Below are positions 20,501 to 35,500 of a stretch of DNA of 64,000 nt, in pieces (position 1 is the stretch's first letter; every line of letters starts with the position of its first letter). Origin of the DNA: Acanthaster planci (Eukaryota > Echinodermata > Asteroidea > Valvatida > Acanthasteridae); NCBI RefSeq assembly GCF_001949145.1, contig NW_019091361.1, positions 2,713,825 to 2,777,824 of the forward strand, given 5' to 3'. Under the pieces are notes generated by a model. It was not told the DNA's origin and searched no databases. It was given only the letters and a program-made list of their open reading frames with translations. A program made the translations under genes and the position numbers.

Positions 20501-23500
20501 AAAATTTTGCCATGGCAGAAATTATGACTAGAAGCAGAGATTTGACGCTAGATTTATCTTCATATTTTATAGCGGACGCAGTCAAGGTATATAGAGATGT
20601 GTTTCAAGCTAAAGTCAGTGAGCCGCAAGTAAGTACAATGCCTTTTCTTCCACAGTTGTACTTAATGGGTAATATGTGACAGTTTGTGAGCTTGTGAGCA
20701 TGAGGGAGGTATTGAAATGCTTTGCATGGTTATCCTAAGGGTGCCCCTGGAAATGAGCCTCATCTTGTACTTGGTTAAAACTGGAACCCACCTGCGTGCC
20801 AGTGCAAATGCTTCAATTGTTGATCAAGTCAGCTGATCTGAATTTCAAATTCAGTCGGCCGTGTCTCATTGTAACTAGTACCGCCATGTACATTACACCG
20901 AGAGCTTCTTGAAAACTCAAATATCTACAGACCTTAGTCCTAAAACTTGATTTTTTGCCCACTGCCTTGCAATGGCTCAACTTTGTTTTTTCATTTTTGT
21001 TTGAAAGGCCCTTCCTGAGCATGGTGTGACTGTCGTCTTTGTGGAACTGGAAAACACGAAGCTGGAACTACTGGAACCCCTGGGTGACAACAGCCCCATC
21101 GGAGGGTACTTAAAGAAAAAACCAGGGGGAGGTATGCACCACGTATGTCTTGAGGTGAGACCTGTACTGCCGCAGACTTGCTCTGTGGTCAGATTCAATG
21201 CATTCTGAAGCAGAAGTCTGTGTGATTAGAATGAGGAATTCTTGGTTGGCCCAAACACTGCCTCTCAGGGTGTGATTAGGCGTCTGTCTGTCGTCCACAC
21301 AAGCAGTCCCTTACACTTGACGTTCACTGTGTGTAGCACTCGCCATCAGCTGCTGTGGTTATGTGGAAGAGAGTCTAATAAATGGAGCTTATGGGATGTT
21401 TGTTTGGTTCAAACAAACATCCCTTTTTCGAGGGATTCATCTCTTGCGGTGTTATTCCATAGCTGCTGTGTTGAAGTGGCTGTTGTTCCCAACACCCACT
21501 TCAACTTTTCAAACCGTTGTTATTGAAATGCATGCCAGGTTGCTCAAACCATGCTTTACCATACTTCACACTATGCAAGCTCAGCTCCCACAAAATATAG
21601 TTCACTATCTGCCCCTCTTTTCATTTTCCTGGTCAATGAAAACCGAGAGAGCTGTAAATTTAAGACCAGATGATTTTTAAAAATTCTTGTATTCATCTGG
21701 CCATTATTGATTGACTTTTTTTACAGCCGTTACTCTCACCTTGCACATAATATTTTCCAGAAGGTCTGTCATGGCTGTGACTCACGATAGTCAAGCACCT
21801 TGGCTCATTACTTAGACATGTCACTTGGGCTGTGTTCAAACTGGGCTTAGTTCTCCACACCTACGGCCATTTGCCATGGCATGCTAATGGCACTAACCGT
21901 AGCCACAGCCAGAAAATACCTGATTTGGACGTGGCTAGTCTTGATTCTCATCTAGCTGCTTTGCTGTGGCCCCTGGCTGTTGTACGTCCTACTCATCAGC
22001 ACATGTTTGCTGCCATCTGTAGTTGACAGGATCAGTTATATTTTTCATCCTAAAGACTGTGACCAAGTTATGTGGCTATGGCTAGATACAGAGCATGTGT
22101 GTATCTTAGCTATTACTAAGTGGCTACTTCCACTTCCCATGGACTTGTGTATTACCGCCAGCCGCAGCCAGGTAATTTGGACATTTTCTTTTTTTCAGCA
22201 AATGCAGCGCTCCGTGCAAAGCAGCAACTTGTACTGCCTGATACTTGGAACTAGGTTGGGGATGTGAACAGTGCTGGAAAAATTAGTGCTGAATTCTCAG
22301 TTTTTCAATTTGTGACCAAAAAAAAAACTCAGAGTGTAAAGAATCTTATTTCTTCCTGATGGTTCTGCTTGAATTGCAAAAAAAAAAGTCAAGGGGCACC
22401 ATGCTTGTACGTTGTTCCAAGAAAGTGTGCAAGTTTTCGATCTGGTAGTGTCTAGCGGAACTACAAGGGATTCTGTGCTTACTTTTTGAGAGTGATCAGC
22501 CTCGCAATCAGGCATTGCCCGTTTCCTGTGAATATCTGGAAGAATCAGAGGAGATTATGTGTCTTGAGTGTCTCAAGAACGTTGTGTGTCACTGATAAGA
22601 GTTGTTAAAGTTAAATAGATACGATGGACCTACCCAGGGTTTACTGCCGGGTGGGGGTTAGTGAGATGGGCCAGTTTTGAAGCATTATAACGATAGGCAC
22701 CTGCCAACTGGTGATGTAAACCTGCGGCAGAATTTAGTGTTCAGGGGTGAGAACATGTGATGTGGGGACAAGATTCATGTCACGCTGTTGAGTCAGACAC
22801 GAATACCCTAATCCTGGAGTCTCTTCTAATCCTAAATGAAATCTCACTTCCTCTCAGAACTCTGCGATAAGAAATTTTGCGCAGCAACATTTATGTGAAT
22901 CATAAACACCGGCTTTTCTGCGTGGGGATTTCTAGAGGCGATTCTATGCATTGCATGTCAGATTCTCGGAATGCTGTTATTCCTCTGCATACGCCTTGTA
23001 TCTGTAGGTCACATCCCTCGAAACCTCACCATCAAAAATTCTTTACACTTGCCAATGCACCTTTGTGGTGTGCATTTTTGTTTATGTTAGGTTCACATGC
23101 TGTACTTTGTGTTGGCATAATGCTGACCGGAGTGCATAGGACCTCGCCTCTTTACAGGGAGGTTCTCTACAAATTAGGACTGAGTTGTGGGGACTTCTGT
23201 TCCCACAACATTTTTGGTGTAATGACAAGTATATGTCCTGACATCTACGGTTAACCCTCCACCAACTCGGCAGTTAAAAAAAACCTACCTAGTAGTTTCA
23301 ACTGTCGCATACAAAAATCATATTTGTACTTATTTTGTAAACTATACAACCACTGGAATGTTACTTGCAATCACTATATACATCTGCCAACACGTCGAAG
23401 TACAAAACCCATTGATGGCTGGTATCCATTGTGGGGGTGGGGCTGACAGGTAGGGGATGCAGTGGCACATCTAGCAGGGTAGGTGGTCTGAGAAAGTTGT

Positions 23501-26500
23501 GATGAGGAGATCAAACATCCTTGAACTGATTTGGGGATGTACAAGTCAAGTGGCATCAGGGAGGAACTTTACGCAGAGCTACATGTGTGGAGGAACTGAA
23601 TGTACACAAAGCTATGGTAATAGCAGATTGTACCCAACATATGGGAGTTATTATTGTTATTTTATTCAGAAATCAATCAACTAAGCAACAATCGTACACA
23701 GAGAAAACAAGATACGGTTGATTCATTCTGGGATAACCCAAGAAAGCCAATTACACAGGCTTATTTCCATTGGGGTCCCCTAAGTACATAATTATATGGA
23801 CAAATTTACAAAATTACACATATACAGAACAAACAGAACATGAAAAAGTTTTTTTTTTCTGCCAAATTCTGGGAGAGCCAGACTGCTCTGATGACTCACC
23901 CCCCCTCCAAAATTAGAGTCCACGTCCAACTTAAAAAGCCATGGAGAATGGGCTCAGCGTTGTTTACTATGAGCTCAGAAGGTCAACAGTCCTGATTTGG
24001 GACAGTCCAAACTGTCACTCTCCATAACCGCAGGGTATGCGTGCACCAACTGAGGTTGAACTTGATTGTCATAGTTACTGTCATATTTTGTCGCATTTGC
24101 AGAGGCAAACTTGCTTTCACCTAAATTTGATCGTTTTATTGGATTTACAGTACTTGTCTGCAGCCACCACCGACCCCTAATTCAGTGACTCATGCAAAGT
24201 TCACCTGTGGTTTGGAACCAGTTGTAACTCAGCCTGTTATTTTCGCAGGGCTAGTTGCTCGGGTAGACCTGCTCTCCTATAGGCTGCGTGAGTGAATAAT
24301 GTTGCCATTTGCAGGAAGGGGAGCTTGTGCATGGATCAGATGAGTGCATGCATCGGGAACACAGTGCAGGAGTGGGTCGGGCTCATGTGTGAATTTCCTT
24401 TCTACTCGAATAATCCATCGTAACGGATGATTAATCTGCAATAACAGATGAGATAATCTTGAAAAATAAAAATTGAACTTCCATCAAGGGAATTATTAAC
24501 ATGAAGCATTCAGTGCACCAGCAGGGTTCATATTTTGTACCATTTGCTGGTTGATATGGGTATGGATGTTAGTATGGCTTGCCCAAAGACCTGTGCTGAC
24601 ATGGAGTGGCAGGACTGAGGGGTGCTGTGTGATTTTGAATGATCTATAAGAGCTTATATTCAAAGTAAAAGTGCTAGTCAGATATTCAGATATCTGTTGT
24701 GTTTTTCTGAAGTATGACCGATGCATCTACATGTGCACGCCCCCAAAAATTACAACAGGTGTTGATCTATCTCATTTTAGATAAACATTTCCATATTAAA
24801 CCTCTACAATAGACGCCATTCCATACAGGTTGCATGCTCCAGCACGACAGACAAAGCATACACATAAGCACATCTTCTTTGTCCCAAGGAGTTGTGTTGA
24901 GGTGATGAAGCATGGATTTATTTCTAGGATTTCTACCACCTGCAATGAGCTCCCTGGGGAATGTGATGTGTTTGGTGCTTTGTCTCTTCACTCTTTGTGT
25001 AGCCAGGTGTCCCACTCGCTCAACCATTAGTGGTTAATGTACATGAACGTCATTCTTTTTAATGCAATCTTACTCCTTTTCTCAATCCACATCTTAGTAC
25101 TGCCATCTTTCCTTTTCTTTTCTTATTTTGGTTGCTTTGTCTAGTGCTTTTTCAGGTTTTTGTTTGTTTGTCTGTCTGTCTTTGCTTGTTATGTGGGTTG
25201 CTTTTGTCTGTTACTCTTAAGCTTTGTGTGTAAATATTGATCATATTTATATTTTTAGCTTTCTTGTCATAATATTTTGATTTGATTAATGATCATTGTA
25301 AATTGTATAATGTGTTTGTTTTACATTTTTTTAAAAATAGTTTTAATCCAATCCTGTAATTGGCAGTTTTCCTGCTGTTGGATTAAATAAATAAATGAAT
25401 AAATAAACAAATAAATAAATAAATCAGATTGGCAGAAATTGAGATAAGATTTATAGATAAGATAAAATTTCTGCCCTTTCTCTTGAGGTCCTTTTAGGCT
25501 GAGCCCATCTGCAGTAAGTAAAAAAACAAAGGTTTGCTTTGTTTTAACTTTTTTATCCTAAGAGAAATACAGACAGATGTAGACTTGTTGAACCACACCA
25601 AATTGTGACTGTGCGACTCCCATGCCGATCAATAGCTTCCACATATCACTCTTCTCATCGTTTTTTTTACATGCACAAACCTCATTTGGATTCTTTTATG
25701 ACCGTCCCATTCAAGTTTGTATAGTTGTGTTCATTGTTGGCAATACATTGGCTGTATCAAACACCCCCACATAGCGGTGGCTCCCTGTATCTGTTTACTG
25801 TCTGGTATGCAAATTATTTGTACATGTAGTGCATCGATTGAATGCAGCGGCCTTGTAGCATCTGCTCATTTGCATGCTAAATACCCAATTGATCATATCT
25901 GCTCTCGTCCGTCACGCTTCTATGAATTTGCAGCAGTGCGCGGACCTTCTGTAAGTGGGTGAATTGTTTTTATCTACAGCCGGATGGAGCATAGCGTCAC
26001 GCTGAACACCAGCAAAAACCATGTGTGGTCCACTGGTCTTTGCTTTAGAATCCCAAACACTTGTGTTAAATTTGGAACTGTGGAGCTTTGGATGTTGTTT
26101 GTAATTCTTTTTTTCTTTTTTTTTGCCCTCTGCAGATGTATGCACTTGCATGCATAAATATAGTCATCACCAACTGTTTGACCTCGCACTGCGAGTCAGT
26201 CACAACTCATATGCAGCTAATTACACTAAATGAGCTTTTGATATTTGGGAATTCACACTGCTATTTAATCTTTCATATGATGTAGAGATGAATAAATGTT
26301 TATGATGTGGTTTATAATTTGTGTCCACGTGTGTCATCAGTGACAACGAGTGGGCTTGCAGATAAGAAATTTGATTTGATTTTTCAGTCTGGACATATGA
26401 AATCACCCACTTCGGTGTGTGGAAAAATTTTGTAAAACTGAAAAAAAAACGGTTAAAATAAAAAAACCTGATAAAACTTTGGAGAGGACGCATTGTTCAA

Positions 26501-29500
26501 GAACTTGAAAAGCTTCCAAACACTGAGTTTAAAACTCTGTAAAAATCACATCCGAATGTCTTTGTCTCTGTTGGGGTGAACCTGAATTGAGGATACATAT
26601 GCTGTAGTTATGATGTGTAAGAACAGGCCGTAGTTTGGAGTTTCGTTCTTCAGTATAACCTCCCAGTGGTCCCAACTTTGACTGAAGTTTACGTGTGCCT
26701 GGGTGTATAGTGTTCTGGCTTTGCTGTGCAAGTCATGTTGAATTCTTGTGAGTGTGAAAGTAATTTCTAAAATCTAGGGATCCAACCTTGGCCCAACATA
26801 TCAGGATAGTGCAAACGGGCGTCCATATGTTGGGTGAATTGAAGGGAAAGCATGACAAAAAGTATGCACAATCCATGTGATGAATGTCAGAATATATTTT
26901 CCAAATGTGTGGAGGGTTTCAGAGTGTGATCGGGCAAGGTCTCACCCTTTGGAAATTAAACTCGCGTCTCAACCGATGCACTGCAGAGTGCTACCATTAG
27001 GATCATTTTGGAATCGTTCCAAATGGCTTCGCTCACACTTGAGAAGCCGCTGTCTCTTATGATCAGTAGCATTTAATAATGCATAAGTATTTGATTGGGC
27101 CACTAATTAGAGAAGCTGCGACCAGTACACCACGAGTGCCTTGATTTTGTCAGATTAATCCTTGAGGATAATGTGCATCATTTTAGTTGCATCAGTGGTA
27201 AAATCTGGCATGCCAAAGACACTGAGTGGCAAAATGCTTTGTTATATTTCCTTTGTGCTTGCCATGTCTTATTTGCTTTTGTTAGTCCAAGTAGTGCAAT
27301 TGGTGGCTGAGGATTAAGTTTTAGAGGCGACCAAAATAAGGGGAAAACTCCACCCGCAAAGCAACCTGTGCAGGCTAATAGGGTGTGTATTTATGCGTGG
27401 TGCAGGAACTGGTTAGCCCATAAAATAAACGTAATTACACAGTTACTTTGGTACCCGTCACAGTAGCCACATCCCAAAATTCATAGAAAAAAAAAAGGAA
27501 AACAATTTTTAAAGGGCAATACGAAGAATGCATTCGATTGCATTTTTCCAAAAACTTAGCCTTTAAAAATTTTTTGACACCATGACGTTTGACACCATCC
27601 ACATTTCTTAACTGTCATTGCTGTCTGAGAATGCTGTTGTTTGTGAACTGAGTTTGATTTCATAATTTCTCAACACAAAAGCTTCTAAAACTTTCTATTT
27701 TACTGCCTGAAAACATTTTATGAGTAGTTTTTAAAAGTTGGTGTCAAGTACCCAGTTCCGTAACCACTTGCTGCCAGGTGGTTTGAAAAATGCAGTACAC
27801 ATAATCGGGAATTTTTTTTTAAGATTTTCAGTTTTCAAAATTCTTCAAAAATTCATCATTTAAATTGATGGACGTTTACATCCACACAAATTGATGTCTG
27901 TTGCCCACTCTAGTCTGACAGACAAATATACCCAGCAAGAACTGAGACCGAGGGGTACCCCCCTACATGTCCAATCCGTATACACATTCCAGACTATTGT
28001 TACTTAACACATCCCCCCAAGATGTCTGGAAGGAATTCCCCAGATTCCTGCGAGACAATGACCGACACAAAGCAGGGGGGTTCTCTCCGTCTCATACCTT
28101 GCTGCGTATGTAGACAAATTCTATTGATGCCCGCGTATTTCAGCCAGGCTTGCAGCCTTGTAAAAAGAGCCCAGATTGTGCAGTGTTATGTAACTTTCTT
28201 TTGTTCACAAACCTGGCACAGTGCGCCGCTGACCTCTTTTCAGTTGGGGCCAGATTAGCATGCAGCGGTGCTGTGTGGCTCATCGCTGCGGTGGTGGAGA
28301 GCTTTTGTCCCCGGTGGTAATCCGCTCGCACTAAATACCCCAAACCGTGGCATACTGTTTCAAAACAAGGCTGGATTATCTCCACTATTGAGAGTGAAAA
28401 AATGTCAGTAGTTCCCAGCAGCCTGGTCTTTTGTTCTGAGTATGGTCTTTTGTTACAGGCCCTGTTCCCTTTGTCCGATTTCGGAGACCCCAGCCACATG
28501 TATAAACAAACGTTGCCCGAAACCGGAGTCCCCAGCGGCAAGTTATTAATTTGGAAATGATTCCAGACATGGGTTGTTGGGTTCTAGGGTACCAGTTTAC
28601 TTGTTCATGTGTATGAACAACACTGAGGTAGGACTTAATTTACCTAGTTCTATTTTTTCCGGCAGGAATCCAAACCGAGACAACCAGAGACGGAAGATGT
28701 GTGGAAAAACACCTCTGGTTCAGGCTGACTGTTGAAAATGATGCTTGATTTCTTGTTACATTGGATTTTTTTCCTCGCAACAGGAAGAAGCTCTCATATC
28801 CAATCTGATGGAGCCTTTCCAAGTAAGCCAACCTGCTACATTCATACCTTAACAGAATGGTGCAATCACTTTCCATCATCTGTCCAGGTTTGGTGCTGGA
28901 ATCTTTCTGTCCTGGATACTAATTTGATTTTTGGTAGAGATTAGGATTTTGAAAACTCAAATCCATTTAAACCCCCTCTGCTATTCTGGATGGAACTCTA
29001 AGTTGTTTTTTCAGTATGCATGCTCAAATATTCTCTGGTTATAATAACATTCAGGTACGTTGTATCCCATCAGCCACAGAAAAAGTCTGCATTGACGTGT
29101 GTGTCCTCTTTGTGGACGGACGTAGCGGCCAAATCTTGTTTCCTGAGGGAGCAGAGCCTAAGAAAAAAATTCTCCCTCAGAAGGACATCTCCATTTCTGT
29201 CTCCCTGCTTTTAATCAGGCAGACACGCCCCCCTCCTCCAGTCTGAGTTACCAAATAATTGATGGATTTCTTGCTTCCTGTTGTTTCCAGAGGAAGTAGT
29301 AGCGCCGAATGCTGGACAGAAAGGTCACATGGTGGTGTCTTTGTTTGGGGTTTTTTGGTAGCACTTGCTTTGATGACCGCGGATGTCGCTGTACAGGATA
29401 TCACCTTACTGAGATGCCTGAATATTGTTCTCTGGTCAAGACACAGATGGCAAGGCTTAGGCCCATTTATCTTTTCTCCTGACTCCATAGCATTTGAACA

Positions 29501-32500
29501 AAGTACAGATAATGCGGGCCATAGATATTTGTGTCCATTTTCTCCCTAAACACCAACCATATGGAAGGCTCTTAATTCTTTCCCGATGACTTAGTGGTAC
29601 TTCCTCGGTAATTTTCCTGAAAGAGTGCATCTTCTGAGATAATTTGATCTGACGTGAAAGATCTAATGGTCTGTCCTGTGTGTATTTGTAGTCCTGTGGA
29701 AGCTCTTCAAAATGACCTCAACTGTTGCACCCTTCCAACTTGAAGTACTTGTTTTGCTTCACATTGATCATGTGGCATTCGAAGATTAAAACAACCAATT
29801 TTAAAATAAAAAAGAAACCTTTCCAAAGAATGTGCAAAACAAAAATAATTGGTGAAAGACACACACACACATAAAAAGATTGCTACACTTGGAATAAACT
29901 GAATAAAATCACACAGTACTCCCAGAAAGCAGAATGAGAACAAAAATCAGCTCCAAAAATCATGCGCTGATGGACGTACAGTTGAGCTGGCCACAAACTT
30001 CAGTGTGTTCTCATTGCTCGGCGGCTGGTGGGTACATGCACAGGTTTCAAACTTGAGCAACAGTTTGGCTTCAAGGTATGGCCTGTCATTGCTGTTTTTA
30101 ACTTCAGGAAGTTTTGGGCGGTGGAATGAATTTGGTCCTGACTGATCATGAGTCCGCTGCACTGTCAGCTAAGTCACACGTTGGCGTAGGTGGAGATTTA
30201 ACTGTCAAATCACTTCATCGAGAGGATTATGCCACACTCCCTGTAGTGACTCCAGAAAGTGTTTTGAATATTGGTGATTAGTTCAGTGTGAGTGATGGAG
30301 GGGATCGCTCATCAGAGGTAGATTAGCCTCAAAATCTGGCTTCTTTCACCCTGTGACAGGGCGCATGTCATCAGCGCATGGCCCGAAGCACGCAATGCAA
30401 CACTCTAGGAAACTATTCAAGTTCTAGTTATTTATCTTTGGCCTATTAGATTTCCTGTCCGTAATGAATGCGCTGATAACTTAAGCTTGTAGTTGTACAC
30501 TCATGTTGGGCCAGGTTATCCTCAAATTGTGTTTCCTTCCGTGAAAGCAGTGAAATGAGGGCAAATGTTGGAGGTGTTAGAAAGTATAGCGGGGACCATT
30601 CCACAGACTTCGGTTTCCCCCTCTTTTGGGCGAGGGCTCCAACAATGTCCTTCACTTTTGGAATTACTGCTCACTGTGGGTCAGTTTTATCGTCTTAGCA
30701 CGGGGCCATCGAGATGCTCATTGATGTACAACAACCAAAAGTAAGGGTCTTATCTTTTTGATTCAGGCATTAATGACACACCTGCAGATGATTCAGGAGC
30801 TAGAAAGAACTCAAGGTGAAGGCTAAGTAGAGTCTTAAAATGGGGCCAGCAGACCCATTCTTCCCTCCATGACCATATTTATCCTATAATCAAGGCATGA
30901 AGGTCAGGTACTATAATGGACCCAAACTCTGGAATTCCTGGACCTGTTGACTCTTCTGTCTTGTGCATCATATGACAGCTATGTATATTGCTCTTGACTG
31001 TGAGCCCCTATGACCGTGTACACGGCTCAGTTGGATCAATTTGGTTGATGCAGTTGTCTGCAGGTCTTCCAAGATTTGAACTGAGAGAAGGCAGGGAACG
31101 AGAGTGGTGTCAGATTTTGATAGGGAGTTATAGAGGCATAAAGCAATGTCGAGGTGTAGCACAGCAGTAATTGGCAAGACGGAGATCTCTTTAGACAAAA
31201 TACAGGTACGCGTTGGTGTAATGGATCAGGCAGCCCTTCAACAGCGTTCAAAACAAGTGAAACATACAGAGACGTCAACCTGATGTTATCCAACATCTCA
31301 TAGCCTTTCGCCGGAGCCGGGGGCAAAGACCCCCACTGGGAACCAAACCAATGTCTGGCGTTGATTTGTGGGTGACAAAATAGCAAGTAAATCATGTACG
31401 GACTGACTTATGTTGACTGGCTAAATTAATCGGGTGCTTCATCACCACAGTTATCAGAAATGGAAGTTTTGCTCCTTGCTTAGTTGTATACTACTGGCCA
31501 CTTGTTTTGCCTGACTGGGCTTAAAGTTTGGAAATCTTGCGAATGTTATCAGCATTAGCCCCAAGATGTTCTTCATTATCCTCCATCATTTGCTTTTCCT
31601 GCAAAAAATACAGTCTCGTGCGTTGCTGCAGCAGGCGGCAAATCAATGTTGATTGATTCCGTGTAATTGCAATCAAACCCATAACTCATCAGGGATTGCG
31701 CGTAGCATGCTTGGGAAAAACACAAGGAAATTTTCAGATTTTGGTGTTTCATCTGTGCCATCTGTTAAATTTCCTCCGGCTAGGGCGAGTTGCGAATCTC
31801 ATCCTCATGAGCCACTTCAGCTGCCTTGCTGTAGACAGGTCAGTCTTAGCGCATTGCCAGCATGCCCCCAAACTTGTATGGAATGCAGGAACAAATTCTT
31901 CAGTTTCCTTTGTGTCACCTTGAAAAGGACTCCTCAGCTTTCTCGGGATAAAACAACAGCTTGGTGCATATGTTGAAGTGTGCCACTGAAGATTACTTTT
32001 GCTCGGATGTATAATGCCTTTGTGTCCAACAGGACATTGCTTTGAAGAGCTAGTCCGGGATAACTTTCGAGAGACGACGGGCCAAAGATGCAGTTGGGTT
32101 GGAGATAAACAAACTTCATTCCATAAGCTAACTATCAATCCATAACTCCCTTGGCATTCTTCTTAAAATGTTCCTGAATCCTCCAAAATCTTCCTCTGTG
32201 CAGGAAACCAATGGCACATTTTTGGTTAATGAAGCTCCACACGCCGCCAAGCTCCATATTCAGTAAAGTAACTTTGGTTGGCCTGTATACCTTTCTGGAT
32301 CCTGCAAGCTATTAGGCTAAACCTCTGTTTGGATTATGGAGGATCTTGGGATATTAATGGTGTAGGTCATTTGGTCAGTCAGCACATTTGTCGTAATTGT
32401 TTAGTACGGCATAAAAAAGATCACATGTACCCATTAGGTATGCATTAGCATAGCTGATTTCCCTCAACATATGTAATGCGTTGCATGGCCGTGGTTCATG

Positions 32501-35500
32501 GCCATCAAAATGCTCCCAGAAATTGTCATGTGTTGCAAAGGGATCTTGTTTGCCGTAGTTGCATTGTGTACCGTTGCAAATTCACAGCATAGCCTCAGGG
32601 TGAGTGCATGAACCAAATCGCAATATTTAACAATTGACAGTGGAGTAGCAATCAACTTTTTCAGTTAAAAATCACTCAAGCATCCCCTCCCCCTACCCCT
32701 AGACAGTCCAAGGCTTGTTGAACTGTAAAGTGCAAAATGTCCATGTCCGTGTGCATCCCAGACATGCTTTTCAAAATTCTGTGGATATTTGAAACAAATT
32801 CACTTCACCATCTGGGCCCAATTTCACGGCATTGCTTACCACAGGCGAAAAATCAGAGCGAACCGTAGCAGAAAATTCTCTGCTTACAGCGAACGCATTT
32901 CACGGGTTGGCAAGGAAGTTTGGCTTGTGCGCGTATGCGAACTAAGGATTCTGTGCTTAAAAGGTTAGTGCAGAATTTTTCTGCTAGCGTGATTAGTGCA
33001 GAATGGAGATTTTAACTCACAGAATTGAACAGCTCGTGGATTTGACTTGCAACTGGATTGTGACTGGGTGATGTGATGGAATTGACTGTAGCAGAAGCAC
33101 TGCATTATATGAGCCCCGAGCTGGACTGAGAGAGAGTGCAACTGTCCTAGCAATGCAGGCTCCTTTGGTGGAAACGGCACTTCTCTGGATCATAAACGAC
33201 TATGAAGCAGTGTTGGAGTCGGGTCCATCAAAAGTCCTTTCACAAGTCCCTTCACAAGTCCAGTCACAAGTCCCTTCACAAGGCCAGTCACAAGTCCCTT
33301 CACAAGGCCAGTCACAAGTCCCTTCACAAGGNCAGTCATAAGTCCCTTCACAAGGCCAGTCATAAGCTAGAGGGTGAACAGTGACAAAGGAGTGCTTTTG
33401 TCACAGCTCATCTGAATAGCTTGTGAATTGGCTTCAGACAGAATGACTTGTGATGGACTTACAAGGACTTGCTGGGACCTGTGATGGACTCGAATACAAC
33501 ACTGCTATGAAAAACCATACATGCGCTACTTTCGCATTGCTACCAACAAAAACAATTCTCCCCACCATCATGGCTCTTTTCAACTGATGAGGGGGTTCAA
33601 GGCGAATAGGCACAGACAAGTTGCTGTGTATCGGGTGTCTGTCCAATCTTGAGTCGTTGCTGGGCAAAATAAAGCATTTCCTCGTGGTCACGCACAGGGT
33701 CCATACCTTCAGGGACCCGTGTTCGATTCCTGCTGGGGCAGCGTTGAGGTTTCTTTCCCTGTCTCTACTCAAGACAAATTCTTTTTGTCCTTTCACTCCC
33801 ATAAATAAAAAATTTTCCCTCTCACCTCCAATTCAACACTTGGCCCGAGAGTACAGCACCAAAGGGTTTGATGAGGCTTTGCTCAGGATAATTAAGAAGA
33901 AACAAAAACACAACGAGACTGTAAAAACTTCACTTTGATATTATACTTGGGAGGTAGGAAAGGCCAGAGCAGATAAATTAGGGGGAAAAAATTCTGGAAA
34001 ATACATCTCAGTAACAGTAGCCACCACTGTATATGCAAGATACTGTTACCAAAGCGGTCTGTATTCATGTAAACTATTGACTGCATTGTGGATTCAAGGA
34101 CATCTGGGGTCAGACTTTTGGCGCAGCTTCAAACGACATCTATTGGATTAGCTAGGATTGCAAGTGTTTATTTTTTTTCCATTAGATTTCCAGACCACAC
34201 TCTGAATAGTTATTTCTGTCTCATCTATGGATGTATGCCTGTCTAATCAATCAAGTCCATAGACTGTTGAATGCGCGTATGCAAAGGTTCAGTGTTGGGA
34301 CAGGAAGGGAAGAGTTGCTTTATCCTTTGCTACTTGGCAACAAGATGAATACATTCAGTGTTATCATCTCACATCTGAGAGGCAACATTGCTGGTTTTCA
34401 TGAGGTGCAACTCTCAACTTGATTTCAAAAGGAAAGGGACCAAATCAGTTTTGGGGGGGGCAGGGATAACTTTTCACGATACAATTTCAGAATTTTTTTG
34501 GGGGGCGGGGGATATATTTTGAGACCACATGTTTATAAAGCACAGTGTTTCCAACCAATGAGAAGTCAGAGTCTGTGTGCTGAGCATTGTGTCACATTGA
34601 GACTTACTTGGTATCTGGTTGTTTACCTCCAGAAAACCTTCACCAGGTATAACTTTGTGGAGTTTCATGATGAGATTGGTCATGATTCAGGTTTGATCCA
34701 AGATAAGATTATTGTGATGCTGAAAACGTGATAAAAAGGAGAATGTATTGTCAAAGATTCCAGTCAGTGACGCATAGTTCAGGGAGTTTGTATGGGTTTC
34801 TGTTTTGGTGAAATATTGCTGGAATCTGGCTGTGTCTGTCGTCCATGACATGTTTTAGGAGTTACATATTCAGTGTGGTTGACGCTAATATCACTCTTAA
34901 GTAATTTATAAGAACACACCAAACGATAATGATATTATCCTCCAGGTGCTTATGGATCCCAGTTTAGGCTTAATTTCCTAGCTGAAACTCTAGATATTGT
35001 GGAAATTTGTGACAAAAAAGCTACTTGGTACTCCATTTTGTCTAGTCATAAATAGTTGAATTGTGCAGAATGCATAAATGCACTTGTTTACTGAGTTCCC
35101 CGGTGTTGTTTGCTATGCAATCTCTGAGTTGAATGTAATGTGGACAACTATATGTACGGCCTGGTAAGATGCTCAATAGTGCATGACGATTCTGCACATA
35201 TGAACTCTCCAAGGCCAGTCAAAGCCATGGCTCTGTGTATAATTTGACCATTTCAAATGTCAGCTTATATCTCCACTTTCATTAAGCATCCTCGTGGCGT
35301 TGCTTTACCGGACACGTACAGAGTCTTCTCCTGCTAAATCACAGATGATATTGTATGTTCTGGTATTTGCCAAAATAGGCATGTGTGTGTGGGGGGGGGG
35401 TCTTGTCTTCGCTAAATGTAACAGAAATCTCACGAAACAAGAATTCTCTCCAAGGTTCTGTAAGTTTTCAATTCCTTACAAACCTTCCACAATAACTCAT

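Noticed and set aside
20431-20679. 82-codon ORF with its own ATG over MCEE exon 3
   Set aside because: Only 20573-20628 matches MCEE; the remainder is intron read-through.
28140-28541. 133-codon minus ORF in MCEE intron 4
   Set aside because: It lies inside dispersed repeat R1; the related copy at 295-890 does not keep the same frame as a protein.
31749-32138. 129-codon minus ORF in MCEE intron 4
   Set aside because: Overlapped by open frames on both strands with no similarity; judged chance.
33153-33384. ORFs encoding repetitive Ser-Gln or His-Lys peptides
   Set aside because: Translations of a 24 bp minisatellite, present in more than one frame.
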